Source of the DNA: Pseudomonadota bacterium
GTDB taxonomy: Bacteria; Myxococcota_A; Polyangia; Polyangiales; Polyangiaceae
DNA length: 64,000 nucleotides
Direction of reading: 5' to 3'
NCBI GenBank assembly: GCA_023431345.1
Contig: JAEYWK010000272.1
Span: forward strand, 1-64,000
A program made the translations under genes and the position numbers. Below the pieces are notes generated by a model that was not told where the DNA came from, ran no database searches, and worked only from the letters and a program-made list of their open reading frames with translations. Each line of letters begins with the position of its first letter. The stretch's first letter is position 1. This document shows positions 8,577 through 16,311 of the stretch, in pieces.

Positions 8577-9265
8577 GCAGATCCTCTTCGTCGGCGAGTG
8601 GGCAATAGAGCTTCGACATAGCGCTCGAGGTGCGCGATGGCGTCGAGCGCAGCGGCGGGATCGCTGAAGGCCTTGGCGAGCACGAAGCCGCCCTGCAGCA
8701 CGGCCTGAATGTGGCGCGCCAGGCTCTGGGCGCTCCAGTCGGCCTCGGGCGCGTGACGGGCCTTTGCCGCCTCGATGGTGGGCACGAGCGTGCGCGCGTG
8801 TGACTCGATGCTGGCGCCGCATGCGGCTTGCAGGGCGGGGTGGCTCGCGAAAGTCTCCTGCACCAGCATCCCGAACAGACAAGTAAACTCAGGCAGCTCA
8901 CCGCGCACGAGCGTCGCTCGAAAGTCGAGATAGGCGAGCAGCCTCGCGCGCGGGTCTTCCACCTGCCAATACGGTGCGGTTTCGAACAACTGACCAGTGA
9001 AAGAGGCAAAATGCGCGACCGCCGCGAGCCCGGCCGCCTCTTTGCTCTCGAAGTGGTGAAAGAACGCGCCTTTGGTGGCACCAGCGGCGCGGCAAAGGTC
9101 ATCTACCGTGGTCGCCGCATAACCCTGCGTGCGAAACACCGTGAGCGCCGCGTTGAGGATGCGGGTGCGGGCGGTCTCTACCGGGATGGATGGATCGGCG
9201 CTGGCTGGTCGAGGTGCATTCGGAAGTCCGGCAGGCTGCTTAGAAGGGGAGGGCCTTGGGCGCAT
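8573..9265 (-). CDS. TetR/AcrR-family transcriptional regulator
   Basis: 230 residues. The helix-turn-helix lies near residues 35-80 (RILNAALTVFRTQGYAATTV, then DDLCRAAGATKGAFFHHFES), followed by a helical ligand-binding domain with an EFTCLFGMLVQE segment. The first 30 residues are Pro/Ala-rich and may not all be translated. The start codon lies inside a 20-bp palindrome (9263-9282), and a second related site follows upstream, so autorepression is likely. It is translationally coupled to the VOC gene. The effector ligand cannot be predicted. Confidence 0.9.
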   Translation of the reverse strand: MRPRPSPSKQPAGLPNAPRPASADPSIPVETARTRILNAALTVFRTQGYAATTVDDLCRAAGATKGAFFHHFESKEAAGLAAVAHFASFTGQLFETAPYWQVEDPRARLLAYLDFRATLVRGELPEFTCLFGMLVQETFASHPALQAACGASIESHARTLVPTIEAAKARHAPEADWSAQSLARHIQAVLQGGFVLAKAFSDPAAALDAIAHLERYVEALLPTRRRRGSA

Positions 9266-9304
9266 ACCGACTAGTTGGTATGTACATGCAGACTAGTCGG
9301 TATG
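9263..9304. promoter_or_regulatory. double TetR operator (two 20-bp palindromes)
   Basis: Bases 9263-9282 read CATACCGACTAGTTGGTATG, a palindrome with a single mismatched pair. Bases 9285-9304 read CATGCAGACTAGTCGGTATG and share the ACTAGT core and the GGTATG arm. The centres are 22 bp apart, two helical turns, as expected for two regulator dimers on one face. The first site overlaps the TetR start codon, which fits autorepression. Beyond it, 9305-9594 contains no convincing gene: short ORFs there have no start signal or recognisable product. Confidence 0.75.
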
Positions 9305-9594
9305 TCTACCTCTTTCGTCCGAGACATGCGCCGAGGCCCTGGAGCGGGCCGACAAGCTTGCCCTTGAGCTGGCCCGCTCACGATGCACACCACGAACCGC
9401 GCGATCGAGGCGACCCAGTGTAGCGAGCGCTCGGTGAGCTCGTCGGCCCAGGCGACGCGCGCCAGCGATACGACGCCCAGCATCTCCGCGGCGCGCTTCT
9501 GCGTCATTCCCTCGAGCTCGTTCCTGACGTCGTACGTGGACGACCCAGCCGCGTCGTTCTCGTGCTCGAACGCGGCGTGCTATCAGGTGGAAGC

Positions 9595-10059
9595 GTGTCC
9601 CTCCCGAAGTTCCCGCTCGAAGGCGGCTGTCGTTGCGACGCTGTTCGGTTCCGCGTGACCGAGGCCCCCCTCATCGAGTGCGCCTGTCACTGTCGTGGCT
9701 GTCAGCGCATGTCTTCGAGCGCGTTCTCGCTCACCGCCATCGTGGCTGCCTCCGCCTTAGAGGTCACGAAGGGCAGCCCCGCGCTCGGGGGCCTGCGCGC
9801 TCCCGAGCTTCAGCATTTTTTCTGTGGCGACTGCATGACGTGGGTGTTCACGAGGCCCGCGACGCATCCGCAGATCGTGAACGTCCGCCCGACGCTGTTG
9901 GATGAGCACACGTGGTTCGCGCCGTTCATGGAGACGTGCACGGCGACGCGCCTTCCGTGGGCACGGACAGGTGCAGTACGGTCGTTCGAGGCTTTCCCGC
10001 CCATGGAAACCTTCACGGAGCTATTGGAAGAGTACCGAGCCTGGCGCGCTCGAGGTTAG
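9595..10059 (+). CDS. GFA family (CENP-V/GFA domain) zinc protein
   Basis: 154 residues from the GTG at 9595, chosen because AGGTGG ends 4 bases upstream; an earlier GTG at 9562 has no such site. Cysteines follow the GFA pattern: C12-x-C14, then C31-x-C33-xx-C36 (CHCRGC), then C77-xx-C80 (FFCGDC), binding structural and catalytic zinc in family members such as glutathione-dependent formaldehyde-activating enzyme. Most genomic GFA proteins lack a known substrate, so that activity should not be assumed. It stands alone, downstream of the TetR operator region. Confidence 0.88.
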   Translation: MSLPKFPLEGGCRCDAVRFRVTEAPLIECACHCRGCQRMSSSAFSLTAIVAASALEVTKGSPALGGLRAPELQHFFCGDCMTWVFTRPATHPQIVNVRPTLLDEHTWFAPFMETCTATRLPWARTGAVRSFEAFPPMETFTELLEEYRAWRARG

Positions 10060-10249
10060 CGGGTGCGTCCCGGCGAGGGCGCGGGCGGACATTTCGATGC
10101 GGCCTAGCGCGACCGCCAGAATCCACGCGAGGTGCGCGCACACCCCGGCCCTGTGCGCGCACCCGCGAAGGGAGCCGAGCCGCTCACGTCAACCGCTCGC
10201 CTGCAGCCTGAATCTGCCAGATGAGCCCGAAGCAGTCCGATTGACTGCT

Positions 10250-10265
10250 TGGCACAGCAGTTGCT
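10250..10265 (+). promoter_or_regulatory. sigma-54 (-24/-12) promoter of the HEWGH lipoprotein gene
   Basis: TGGCAC-AGCAG-TTGCT matches the RpoN consensus TGGCAC-N5-TTGCW at every position. Predicted transcription start is near 10277. The ATG at 10296 follows after a short leader containing AGGAG at about 10283. The activator and its enhancer site are unknown. Confidence 0.8.
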
Positions 10266-10295
10266 GTGGCGCCGCGATAGCCAGGAGCACTACGA

Positions 10296-10925
10296 ATGAA
10301 ACTAAAGACACTAACGTTGATCTTCGCCACGACCATGACGGGTTCGCTGCTCGGATGCAGCGGATATGATGGCGTCACCTCCGATGACCTCAATGAGGTG
10401 GCAGGAGACCCGGCGACCATGACGGAAGAAGACCACGAGCTCGGCGAGCAAGACCAAGCGCTGTTCGGCATCGGCGAAAAGAGCTGGGTAGGTTGCAGCT
10501 CCGGGAAGAAGACGGACGCGCGCGCCGCGCGCGCCGTGATCGCGGACAATTGGTCGGCGTATGAGAAGTACGTCGAGAAGAGACTAGGGCTCAACGTCAA
10601 GTCTTGTCTCGAGAACCGCTTCAAGGACAATGGCAAGATTCACTGCGAAGACGAGAACAAGGGCAACTGTTCGTCGACCACCTGGGGCTGGTCGAGCCCT
10701 GCCCTCCAAACCATGCACATCTGTCCGAACTTCTTCGCGGGCGTCGCGGGCAAGCAGGTCGCGAACCGGCAGGCTAGCTATGCTGCGCTGATGGCCCACG
10801 AATGGGGCCACTCTTGTTTTCGCAACGAGTCGAAGGCCGATCGGCTGGATGTCGCGACGTTCGAATTCTACAAGAGCATGGTCCCTGCGGTCACCGACAA
10901 GACCTGCGAGTCTTGCTCTAACTAG
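10296..10925 (+). CDS. secreted lipoprotein with HEWGH zinc-metallopeptidase-like motif
   Basis: 209 residues. A signal peptide ends in the lipobox LLG-C21, followed by an acidic pro-like stretch (residues 25-56) that ends QDQALF, a form common in exported myxobacterial proteins. The C-terminal domain has H168-E-W-G-H172 in AALMAHEWGHSCF followed by NESKADRLD, where E178 or D182 could be the third zinc ligand. Eight cysteines in the mature domain suggest disulfides outside the cytoplasm. It fits a small zincin, but no MEROPS family could be assigned. The gene has its own consensus sigma-54 promoter and AGGAG ribosome site. Confidence 0.75.
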   Translation: MKLKTLTLIFATTMTGSLLGCSGYDGVTSDDLNEVAGDPATMTEEDHELGEQDQALFGIGEKSWVGCSSGKKTDARAARAVIADNWSAYEKYVEKRLGLNVKSCLENRFKDNGKIHCEDENKGNCSSTTWGWSSPALQTMHICPNFFAGVAGKQVANRQASYAALMAHEWGHSCFRNESKADRLDVATFEFYKSMVPAVTDKTCESCSN

Positions 10926-10937
10926 TAGCGCTCGAAG

Positions 10938-10971
10938 CCTGGGCGCGAGCTGCATGGAGCTGGCGCCCAGG
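10938..10971 (+). terminator. hairpin after the HEWGH gene
   Basis: CCTGGGCGC at 10938-10946 pairs perfectly with GCGCCCAGG at 10963-10971 (9-bp stem), with an inner AGCT/AGCT pairing. It starts 12 bases after the stop codon. There is no T-run, so it may be a weak or RNA-stabilising terminator rather than a classic intrinsic one. Confidence 0.45.
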
Positions 10972-11035
10972 AGGGCCCGCGAATAGCTACTCGTTTATCT
11001 CGGTCAATTGGCGCGGCAGGCCGCTGCGCTCATAA

Positions 11036-11230
11036 CAGACTGTGATCAACTTGATCAGCAACACCACCAATCGCGGCGGCTTGGTGGTGCGTGCTCGACT
11101 AGGCCGCCGCCCCTATCCAATCGGCAAGAAGGTCTCTGCGAAAGAGCTCCGTGAGCTGAACATCGAGAGGGCCGACCTTTACGGTGATTGGAACTACGTT
11201 GTCAGGCCGCGGAAGTCGCCTTCTCGCTGA
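11036..11230 (+). pseudogene. ISAzo13-type (Rhodopirellula) transposase, C-terminal remnant
   Basis: After an in-frame TAA at 11033, the frame reads QTVINLISNTTNRGGLVVRA, then PYPIGKKVSAKELRELNIER and DLYGDWNYVV, ending at 11230. This matches the end of ISAzo13/Rhodopirellula DDE transposases (QTVxxLIxxTTxxxGL...YPxGxKxS...L.L....HGEWNY). Only about 65 residues remain and no upstream part is visible, so it is a decayed insertion sequence. Nothing else is seen between the hairpin at 10971 and 11281. Confidence 0.8.
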
Positions 11231-11281
11231 TCGGATGACTTCCGCATCCGCGGCCCCCTAGCCGGCTCGTCCTGCGCTAGC

Positions 11282-11931
11282 TCAGCGCAAAACCTCCTCG
11301 TGGTCACCATCTATCAAGATCGCCTCACCGTCACGCAGTGCGCGAAAGGGCATGTGATGGTCGATGAAGTACTCCACGACCTTCTCTATCGCAGCCGACT
11401 CCGGATGAGGTGAGCGATAGTGCGGTGCCACGAAATAGTCGAGGATGCCCAGGCACTCCCGAGTTGGCTCGGGATCATAGCCGGCCGGGACATCGAGCGG
11501 GGCGTCGACGAGCTCGATGCCTCGCAGGGATGGCGTCAATATGCAAACGCCAGCGCTATAGCCACCGTAGACGAAGGCGTCGGCTCGTAGCCCATCGCGC
11601 AGTAGTTTGGTGAAGCCGCTTCGATTCATGGCGCGCAACAACACGAACGGGTTGCCTCCGCGAACCCAAATTAGCCCGACTCCTCGCAGGCGTTCCGTGA
11701 GAGCAGCGCGCGCTCCGGGCTGCAAGTATTCGCGCAAATCGAGCTCGTCGGGCTCGAAGCCGAGGCCGCGTAGCGCGGCTACCTCCTGGTGAACGCGCGG
11801 TGCGCGGTCCGCCTCCGAAAAAAAAGGTCGCACGCGTTGACGACGACCAACGCTCGAGTCGACGCCTTGGCCATTCGGCGCAAATGTTGCGGCTGGTTGC
11901 CCAACCGAAAAGAAGAAAGATACAGCCTCAC
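11282..11931 (-). pseudogene. peptidase E (family S51) gene interrupted at an 8-T tract
   Basis: The 5' part starts at a GTG at 11931 (VRLYLSSFRLGNQPQHLRRM through ALVVVNACDLFF), the usual N-terminus of S51 dipeptidase-like glutamine-amidotransferase-fold proteins. The 3' part is in another frame (SEADRAPRVHQEVAALRGLG), with the catalytic-serine motif GGYSAGV, the block FVAPHYRSPHPES and a stop at 11282. The switch lies at eight A's on the plus strand (11818-11825), which read T8 in the gene. Nine or six T's would restore a protein of about 216 residues. It may be a mutation, a sequencing error, or a site rescued by polymerase slippage. Family enzymes cleave Asp-X dipeptides or related substrates. 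Confidence 0.75.
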
Positions 11932-12170
11932 GCTGATATTCCCTGTTCCGCGCGCCGTCGTAGAACCGCGCCGAGTGACGTTCGAATGCCGTCGATCCGC
12001 GAGCCAGTGCAAGGTGGGCGGCAGGTGCAAATGTCGGAGCCAAACACGTCTGACTCGTTGGGACGCTTCGGGTTGGCCTTGGGAGTGGTCATGTTCGACA
12101 ACGCAGATCCGTCAGGGTAATCCGGCTTTCGGCGAAGTGAACCGCCGCGCTTTTCGCGGCCGCTTCGCCT

Positions 12171-13496
12171 TCATTGGCGCTTTCGGCCATCCAGCGTCAA
12201 TTGCCAGGCGACGCCGCGCTGCCGCAGCTCTGCCGTGTACACGGAGTCCTGCCGCATCCACCGCGAAAAGGACGTGGCGATAGCGGTGGAGAGCAGCAAG
12301 GGCAGCGCGATCGCGTAGTCGCCGGACAGCTCGAACACCATCACCGCCGCCATCAGCGGCGCGTGCGTCGTCGCGGCGGTGGCGGCCGCCATGCCGACCA
12401 GCGCGTAGCCGCCGGCGGCCCCGACCCCGGCCCCGGCGGAGCCGAGCAAGCCGGCGTAGAGGAACCCGAGCCCGCCTCCCAGCAGCAACGTTGGCGTGAA
12501 AATGCCGCCCGGGCTGCCGGAGGAGACCGACGCGGTCGTGGCCACGCACTTCGCGACCAGGAGCCACAGCACGAAGCCCAGCCCCAGCTCCCCGTCGAGG
12601 ATGGCGTTCAGCGGCTCATAGCCGTTACCCGCGACCTCTGGCACGACCGCCACGAGCGCGCCCGCGCACAGCCCACCGAGCCCCGTGCGCCACGGCAACA
12701 CGAGGAGCCGGTGACGGAACAGCCGCTCACCGAGCGACAGCAGACGCATGAAGCCCTGAGCGCCGAGCGCCACGAACAACCCGAGGCCGGCGAACCAAAA
12801 GAGCTCCGCCGGGGACGACAGCTGAAAGGCGCGGACGCCGTAAATAGGGCCCTCTCCCACCACGGCGCGGGTCAGCGCGGAGGCGGCGACGGTGGCGACC
12901 AACACCGGCACCACCGTGTCCAGCGCGGCGACGCCCACCACGACCTCCAGCACGAACAGCACCGCCGCGAACGGCGTATTGTAGGCGGCGGCGAAACCGG
13001 CGGCGGTGCCGGCCGCGATCAGCACCCGCGTGCGGGTCATGGAGAGCGCGAGCGCGTCGCTCAGCCATTTGCCGAGCGCACCGCCGAACTGAATCAACGG
13101 ACCTTCTCGACCCAGCGAGCCACCGGAGGCGATAGCGAGCCATGAAGAGAGAGACTTGAGCAACGTGACCGGCATCGCCAGCCGCACGCGCCCGAGCACC
13201 ACCGCTTCCATCACGTCCGCCACGCCTTGCCCGCCCGGCGCACGCAGCGCCAAGGAGCCGAGCGTCCCCGCGAGCAGGCCGCCCACCGCCGGCGCAGTCA
13301 GGCGTAGCCACACCGGCGCCGCACGCGCGGCGGACACCACGTCTGGCCCGTTGCCGAAGCGGTGCACCACGAACGACAGCGCGGCGCGGAAGGCGATGGC
13401 GAACGCCGCCACGCCGAGCGCGACCAGCAAGAGCCCGACAGCAAAGCGGAACGCCGACCGGATAGCGCCGTCAGGAGGAGGGGACGGGCCGCTCAA
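12171..13496 (-). CDS. ClC-family chloride channel / Cl-/H+ antiporter
   Basis: 441 residues, almost entirely hydrophobic, with the ClC selectivity-filter motifs in order: GSLGREGP (GREGP with the gating glutamate) near residue 130, AYNTPFAAVLFVLEV, and GSPGGIFTP near residue 320. There is no C-terminal CBS pair, as in many bacterial ClC proteins. The frame begins at a TTG at 13496 with a weak GAAGG upstream, so the exact start is uncertain. It is monocistronic: the peptidase E remnant lies 240 bases downstream and a repeat-rich gap lies upstream. A small hairpin CCGCG-CTTTT-CGCGG at about 12142 could end its transcript. Confidence 0.92.
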   Translation of the reverse strand: MSGPSPPPDGAIRSAFRFAVGLLLVALGVAAFAIAFRAALSFVVHRFGNGPDVVSAARAAPVWLRLTAPAVGGLLAGTLGSLALRAPGGQGVADVMEAVVLGRVRLAMPVTLLKSLSSWLAIASGGSLGREGPLIQFGGALGKWLSDALALSMTRTRVLIAAGTAAGFAAAYNTPFAAVLFVLEVVVGVAALDTVVPVLVATVAASALTRAVVGEGPIYGVRAFQLSSPAELFWFAGLGLFVALGAQGFMRLLSLGERLFRHRLLVLPWRTGLGGLCAGALVAVVPEVAGNGYEPLNAILDGELGLGFVLWLLVAKCVATTASVSSGSPGGIFTPTLLLGGGLGFLYAGLLGSAGAGVGAAGGYALVGMAAATAATTHAPLMAAVMVFELSGDYAIALPLLLSTAIATSFSRWMRQDSVYTAELRQRGVAWQLTLDGRKRQ

Positions 13497-13866
13497 CGAG
13501 ATGAACCTTCGTAGTCCCTCGCCCGAGCGTCAACGCAGTTCGGCCCGCGGAAGGCGGCGCCTAGCGCCCTACTGGAGCGCTGAGCGATCCAAAACGGGGC
13601 TCCGCCGGGCGGCGCCATCCTCGGGTCGTCAGGGCGGCACCGTCGCAAGCTCTCGCGCTCGTGGCCGCCGCGCTCGTCGTTGGGTGAGTGCCTGTCTCCC
13701 CCTGCCGCGCGCAGCCCGAAGGGCGAGCACGGTCTTTGGGGGAGACCGCCGGCGCGCAGCCCCGAAGGGGCGAGCACCGGCGAGTGGGGGCATCAGCAGC
13801 CGAGGGCGGGATTCTCCCGCGAGCTGAGCGCAAAGCGTAACGCCCAAAGCCGGGCCGAAACGCGAA
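13497..13866. repeat. gene-free stretch with two hairpin-bearing direct repeats
   Basis: No convincing gene is present. GCGCGCAGCCCGAAGGGCGA continuing GCAC at 13707-13730 recurs at 13752-13777 as GCGCGCAGCCCCGAAGGGGC continuing GAGCAC. Each copy contains its own small inverted repeat (GCCCGAAGGGC and GCCCCGAAGGGGC), and the second differs by a compensated base pair, which suggests that the hairpin is maintained. The copies may belong to a dispersed REP-like family or act as bidirectional terminators. Confidence 0.5.
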
Positions 13867-13883
13867 ACCCGCCAGTGGCGGGT
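13867..13883 (-). terminator. hairpin downstream of tRNA-Ser
   Basis: On the minus strand ACCCGCC-ACT-GGCGGGT forms a 7-bp perfect stem with a 3-base loop. It begins 7 bases after the tRNA 3' end and is followed by TTCGCGTTTC, a modest T-rich run. It probably terminates the tRNA transcript. Confidence 0.55.
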
Positions 13884-13889
13884 ATCAGC

Positions 13890-13976
13890 GGAGAGGGCGG
13901 GATTCGAACCCGCGGTAGGATTTTGTCCTACGCCCGCTTAGCAAGCGGGTACCTTCGGCCTCTCGGTCACCTCTCC
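13890..13976 (-). tRNA. tRNA-Ser (anticodon GCU)
   Basis: Minus-strand sequence of 87 bases with a perfect 7-bp acceptor stem (GGAGAGG/CCTCTCC), a D-arm starting TGACCGAGAGGCC, the anticodon arm CCCGCTTGCTAAGCGGG with anticodon GCU, the long variable arm (TAGGACAAAATCCTA) typical of class II serine tRNAs, and the T-arm GCGGGTTCGAATCCCGC. CCA is not encoded. It reads AGC/AGU codons. No integrase or attachment-site duplication is visible beside it. The 271 bases to the next gene show nothing. Confidence 0.97.
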
Positions 13977-14247
13977 AGGTAAGCTTGAGGAAGGGAGCGG
14001 CAAGGTAGCCGCAGCCGGGCCAGGGTCAAGAAAAACCACGACGCGGAGCGCCTAGCTCGCCAGATCGGCCTGTCGCCCGGTGCTGCCAGGGGGCCGAGGC
14101 GGCGGTCGAGCGGGCGCTTGGCAGTGCTTAATGAGTCCCGGGTCGAATCTTTGGTCTCGGGGTTCATCATGCCGAGGGCGAGGTTGCCGCACAGCAGCGC
14201 GACGATGCCTGCGCTGTCGTAGCTGAGCGACGTTCGACGGGCGCCGC

Positions 14248-15804
14248 CTACTCGATATCACGCGCCGCGATGCGCGCGGCGTTGTAGCCGCACATGCCGT
14301 GCACGCCGGCGCCGGGGTGCGCGTAGCTCGAGCACAAGTAGAGCCGCTGGACGGGCATGCGGTAGCGGAAGTAGGGGAACACGGGGCGGAAGAGCAGCTG
14401 GCGGTTCCAGGCGTTGGAGCCGCCGCCCAGATCGCCGCCGAGCAGGTTCGCGTTCATGGCTTCGAGATCGGGCGGGGCGTAGGCCCTGCGCGCGAGGATG
14501 AGCGACTCGAAGCCGGGGGCGAGGCCCTCGATGCGCTCGACGATGCGGTCGGCGAAAGACTCGCGCGCGGCGGGCCAGCCGCCTTCGAGCTCGGAAGGCA
14601 CGCGCGAGTACACGTACAGCGTCTGTCCCCCCTGCGGCGCGCGGGTGCGATCGATCAAGCTCTGCTGGCCGATGACGAGGTACGGCCGCTCCGGCAGGTG
14701 GCCCGCGCGCACCTCGTGCACGAAGCGCGACAAGTCGTCGAGGCTCTCTCCCGCGTGTACGACCGCGCTCAAGCGCGCTTGCGGTACGCTCCACGGGACA
14801 GCGCCGCTGAGGGCGAGGTCGAGCTTGAACGTACCGAAACCGAGCGGATAATTGCGCATTTGGCGCAAGACGAGGCCGGGCAGGTGCTCCCCTTGCAGGA
14901 GCCCCAGACACAAGCTGGGGGCAGAGGTGTCGGCCAGGATGGCGCGAGAGACCTGGATCTCTTCGCCGCTCGCGAGCACCACGCCCCTCGCGCGCCGGCC
15001 GCGCACGACGATGCGGCTGACCTGCGCGCCGAGCCGCAGTCGCCCGCCGTGACGCTCGAGCAAGGTGACGAGGGCGTTGGCGACGGCTTGCGCTCCGCCG
15101 CGTGGCACCGCATAGCCGCCCGTCGACGCCGTCAGGCCCAGCATGTAGCCGAGCCCGGCGCCGAACCAATCGTCGGGGCCGACGTCGACGTGCAGCGCTA
15201 GCCCAGGCAGCACGCGCCGCGCCGCTGCGCTTTCGAACAGGCCGCTCGAGAGGCGGCGCCCGCTCTGCGCGAACAGGCGCGCCACGCGCAGCAGCGGCCC
15301 CACGCCGAGTCGCAGCGCGGGGGCGATGGCGGGGAACGGATCCATCAACGCCTCGAGCAGGTCGGGCTCGACGCGGCGATGAAACGCCGCGAGCTTTGCC
15401 CACGCCTCGCCGTCGCGAGCGCTCCCGAAATGGCGGGCGGAGAGCTCGGCGTCGCGCGCGATACAGGCGTACGTCCCGTCGAGCGCCGGGTGGCAGCTCT
15501 CGAGCTCGGCCGTCTGCCACGTCACTCCCGCGCTCTCCAGATCGAGGGCCCTGAACGCAGGGCTAGTGCGGCCGAAGGGGAAGAAGCCAGCGCCGACATC
15601 GTGGATGAAGCCGGGCCGCGTGGTCTCCTCGCTGCCCAGGGCGCCGCCGGGCCGTCGCGGGTTGGTCTCGAGCACCAGCACTCGATGGCCGCGTTTGGCC
15701 AGGGTACACGCGGCGGTCAGCCCGTTCGGGCCTGACCCGATGACCAGCACGTCGGGATCCTTCACCTGGCGGCAGGTTACCTCAGGGCTGCGGCTTGCGG
15801 GCAC
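14248..15804 (-). CDS. FAD-dependent oxidoreductase, phytoene-desaturase/PYROXD2-like
   Basis: 518 residues. The N-terminus has a dinucleotide-binding Rossmann motif VLVIGSGPNGLTAACTLAKR with a following glutamate (VLVLETNPRRPGG), as in the COG1233 family. The C-terminus has the conserved HPGAGVHGMCGYNAARIAAR block that closes the FAD site. The family includes carotenoid desaturases and isomerases, and the related PYROXD2 group of unknown substrate. No carotenoid genes are adjacent, so the substrate is open. The GTG start at 15804 is supported by AAGGAT 5 bases upstream. It is divergent from yhbY with only 24 bases between the start codons, so their promoters must overlap the coding starts or each other. 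Confidence 0.87.
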   Translation of the reverse strand: MPASRSPEVTCRQVKDPDVLVIGSGPNGLTAACTLAKRGHRVLVLETNPRRPGGALGSEETTRPGFIHDVGAGFFPFGRTSPAFRALDLESAGVTWQTAELESCHPALDGTYACIARDAELSARHFGSARDGEAWAKLAAFHRRVEPDLLEALMDPFPAIAPALRLGVGPLLRVARLFAQSGRRLSSGLFESAAARRVLPGLALHVDVGPDDWFGAGLGYMLGLTASTGGYAVPRGGAQAVANALVTLLERHGGRLRLGAQVSRIVVRGRRARGVVLASGEEIQVSRAILADTSAPSLCLGLLQGEHLPGLVLRQMRNYPLGFGTFKLDLALSGAVPWSVPQARLSAVVHAGESLDDLSRFVHEVRAGHLPERPYLVIGQQSLIDRTRAPQGGQTLYVYSRVPSELEGGWPAARESFADRIVERIEGLAPGFESLILARRAYAPPDLEAMNANLLGGDLGGGSNAWNRQLLFRPVFPYFRYRMPVQRLYLCSSYAHPGAGVHGMCGYNAARIAARDIE

Positions 15805-15828
15805 GCCGATCCTTGGCTAACGAGCGGC

Positions 15829-16308
15829 GTGCCGAAAAAACGCAAACCCGCCGCGCCGCCTGCTCCCCTCACGGGCAAGCAGAAGAGCCACCTCCGCGCG
15901 CTGGCGCACAAGCTCAAGCCGGTCGTACAGGTTGGTCATCAGGGCGTGACCGCGGGCCTGCTCAGCGCGCTCGATAGCGCGCTCGAGAGGCATGAGCTGA
16001 TCAAGCTCAAGGTCGCGGGCGAGGCCGAGGTCGACGCCGAAGACATCGTGAAGGAAATCGAGAAGGGCGCGCGCTGCCAGGTCGCCCAGGTGATCGGCCA
16101 CACGCTGGTGATCTACCGGCGACGAGCCGAAAATCCGAAAATTGTGCTGCCTCGCATCAAGCCCGCGAAAGCTGCGGGCCCCGCCGCCCGTCCCCAACCG
16201 CAGCGCTCCTCCGGCGGGGCCGACGCCGCAGGCGACGACGATTTCGAAGGCGACGACGATTTCGAGGACGAGCGCGAAGACGAAGCCGACGGCGAGGAGC
16301 TGGAGTAG
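15829..16308 (+). CDS. yhbY: CRM-domain RNA-binding protein YhbY (ribosome assembly)
   Basis: 159 residues. Residues 14-100 form a CRS1/YhbY (CRM) domain: LTGKQKSHLRALAHKLKPVV, QVGHQGVT with the GxxG-like loop, then HELIKLKV and GHTLVIYRR. YhbY proteins bind pre-50S particles. The rest is a Lys/Pro linker and a strongly acidic tail (residues 135-159), longer than in E. coli. The GTG start gives MPKKRKP with a basic N-terminus. The stop is 3 bases before orn, so the two genes form an operon of RNA-metabolism functions. Confidence 0.92.
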   Translation: MPKKRKPAAPPAPLTGKQKSHLRALAHKLKPVVQVGHQGVTAGLLSALDSALERHELIKLKVAGEAEVDAEDIVKEIEKGARCQVAQVIGHTLVIYRRRAENPKIVLPRIKPAKAAGPAARPQPQRSSGGADAAGDDDFEGDDDFEDEREDEADGEELE

Positions 16309-16311
16309 GCT

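Noticed and set aside
9271..9507. 78-codon minus-strand ORF upstream of the TetR gene
   Set aside because: It overlaps the operator region, has no ribosome site and resembles no family.
13890..13976. tRNA-Ser as the attachment site of a genomic island
   Set aside because: No integrase and no copy of the tRNA 3' end are visible nearby.
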